From: Siculibacillus lacustris
GTDB taxonomy: Bacteria; Pseudomonadota; Alphaproteobacteria; Rhizobiales; Ancalomicrobiaceae
Direction of reading: 5' to 3'
Length of the DNA stretch: 34,557 nt
NCBI RefSeq assembly: GCF_004328075.1
Contig: NZ_SJFN01000015.1
Coordinates: 79,457 to 114,013, forward strand
Part shown: one piece after another, positions 33,566 through 34,557 of the stretch
How the letters are laid out: each line of letters opens with the position of its first letter
Position numbering within the stretch: the first letter of the stretch is position 1
Notes under the pieces: generated by a model
Databases searched by the model: none
Told to the model about the DNA's origin: nothing
What the model saw: only the letters and a program-made list of their open reading frames with translations
Program-made: the position numbers and the translations under genes

Positions 33566-34557
33566 CCCCGGTCGCGACCACCTCGATCGCCGGGGCGGCC
33601 TGGCTCGCCGATCCGCGCCTCCTGCGGCTGTTCGCGGCGATCGAGACCGACACCGACACGGCCTGGGTGGTCGGCGGGGCGGTGCGCAACACGCTGCTCG
33701 ATCGCCCGGTGGTCGACGTCGACGTCGCCACCACGACGCTGCCGGAGGTGGTGACGGCGCGAGCGCTGGCCGCCGGGCTGAAGCCGGTGCCGACCGGCAT
33801 CGACCACGGCACGGTGACGGTGGTGGTCGAGGGCCATCCCTTCGAGGTGACGACGCTCCGGCGCGACGTCGAGAGCCATGGCCGCCACGCCACGGTGGCC
33901 TTCGGGCGCGACTGGGAGGCGGACGCGCGGCGGCGCGACTTCACCCTCAACGCCCTCTATGCCTCGCTCGACGGGGTCGTCCACGATTTCGTCGGCGGCA
34001 TCGCCGACTGCCGCGCCGGGCGGGTGCGGTTCATCGGTGATGCGGCGCAACGAATCGCCGAGGATCGCCTGCGCATCCTGCGCTTCTTCCGTTTCCACGC
34101 CGCCTATGGTCGCGGCGGGCTCGACCCGGCGGGGCTCGCGGCGACGATCGTGGCCCGCGACGGGCTCGCCGGTCTGTCGGCCGAGCGGATCGGGCAGGAG
34201 ACCCTGAAACTGGTGGTGGCGGTCGGGGCCCCGGCGACGCTGGCGACGATGAGCGACGTCGGCCTCGCCCAGCGGCTGCTCGGGCGGGCGGTCGATCTCG
34301 CGGGTTTCGCGCGGCTGCACGCCCTCGCCGCGGGCTTTGGTGGGCCCGTGCGGGATGCGGCGACGGCGCCGCTGTTCCTGGCGGCGCTGGCGGCCTGGAC
34401 CGAGGGCGACACGGTGGCGCTGGCGGCGCGGCTGCGGCTCGCCAATGCGGCGCGCGATCGCATGGTCGTCGCGGTGCGGTTGGCCCGGCAGATCGCCGCG
34501 CCGGTCGACGAGCGGCACCTGCGCGCGCTGCTCGAGGCGGCGGGGCCGGGCGGCACG
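33562..34557 (+). CDS. cca: CCA tRNA nucleotidyltransferase, 3' end outside window
   Basis: This enzyme adds or repairs the 3' CCA of tRNA. A GTG at 33562 overlaps the DUF6111 stop (GTGA) and opens 332 codons to the window end with no stop. The nucleotidyltransferase head has VVGGAVRNTLLD (GGAVRN at 38-43) and the metal-binding DVDVAT (D52, D54). RRRDFTLNALY and the RNA-binding-domain motif IAEDRLRILRFFRF follow. This is the class II (bacterial) type. The C-terminal region beyond the window cannot be checked. Confidence 0.94.
   Translation, partial: MTPVATTSIAGAAWLADPRLLRLFAAIETDTDTAWVVGGAVRNTLLDRPVVDVDVATTTLPEVVTARALAAGLKPVPTGIDHGTVTVVVEGHPFEVTTLRRDVESHGRHATVAFGRDWEADARRRDFTLNALYASLDGVVHDFVGGIADCRAGRVRFIGDAAQRIAEDRLRILRFFRFHAAYGRGGLDPAGLAATIVARDGLAGLSAERIGQETLKLVVAVGAPATLATMSDVGLAQRLLGRAVDLAGFARLHALAAGFGGPVRDAATAPLFLAALAAWTEGDTVALAARLRLANAARDRMVVAVRLARQIAAPVDERHLRALLEAAGPGGT

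Overview
The window is about 34.6 kb of very GC-rich DNA (roughly 70% or more by eye) with dense genes, frequent ATGA/GTGA stop-start overlaps and GTG starts. Its content fits an alphaproteobacterium, most likely of the order Hyphomicrobiales (Rhizobiales): OxyR divergent from AhpC/AhpF, a CbiMNQO cobalt transporter behind a cobalamin riboswitch, a NnrS/PCu(A)C/DUF2946 group, a moxR-DUF58-DUF4159-VWA block and a DUF1285-Nudix-DUF6111-cca string. The genus cannot be fixed from the sequence alone. I see no rRNA, tRNA, CRISPR array, transposase or phage gene.

Layout. 1-4048: the 5' part of a gene for a secreted Pro/Ala/Thr-rich protein, then the peroxide-defence locus ahpF, ahpC (both minus) and divergent oxyR. 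4052-10184: a sugar-nucleotide and glycosyltransferase island. GT25 and GT10 glycosyltransferases lie on the minus strand, gmd, a GDP-fucose-synthase-like reductase and a DegT-fold enzyme on the plus strand, and a GT11 glycosyltransferase on the minus strand. The DegT-fold enzyme has histidine where the PLP lysine should be, the hallmark of ColD, so the island most likely makes GDP-L-colitose (3,6-dideoxy-L-xylo-hexose) rather than, or as well as, GDP-L-fucose. 10381-10499 is a long imperfect inverted repeat.

10579-13352: cbiO, cbiQ, cbiN and cbiM (minus) downstream of a cobalamin riboswitch, with a hairpin touching the cbiM ribosome binding site. 13434-17906: two small exported proteins of unknown function, a DUF2946 protein, a PCu(A)C copper chaperone, the membrane protein NnrS, Mog-type molybdopterin adenylyltransferase and a DUF2478 protein. 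An FNR/NnrR-like box lies in the nnrS-mog divergent region, suggesting a link to copper/haem enzymes and nitrogen-oxide respiration. 17938-19692: folK, folB and folP in one overlapping operon.

19693-24930: a 446-bp gene-free stretch, a YbaK-type deacylase, a metallophosphoesterase, a 36-residue peptide gene with its own strong terminator, a Nudix hydrolase, a GNAT acetyltransferase, and a divergent tetR/NmrA-type oxidoreductase pair with two tandem operators built into the promoter. 24927-31792 (minus): moxR, DUF58, BatA-like/DUF4159 and VWA-like membrane protein genes in one operon. 31963-34557 (plus): DUF1285, CoA-pyrophosphatase-like Nudix, DUF6111 and a CCA-adding enzyme cut by the window end, all overlapping by four bases.

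The strongest reason for a second look is the probable colitose pathway paired with two unrelated families of fucosyltransferase-like enzymes. Other good leads are the tandem TetR operators, the FNR-type box at nnrS, the long ahpC leader and several short exported or unannotated peptides.
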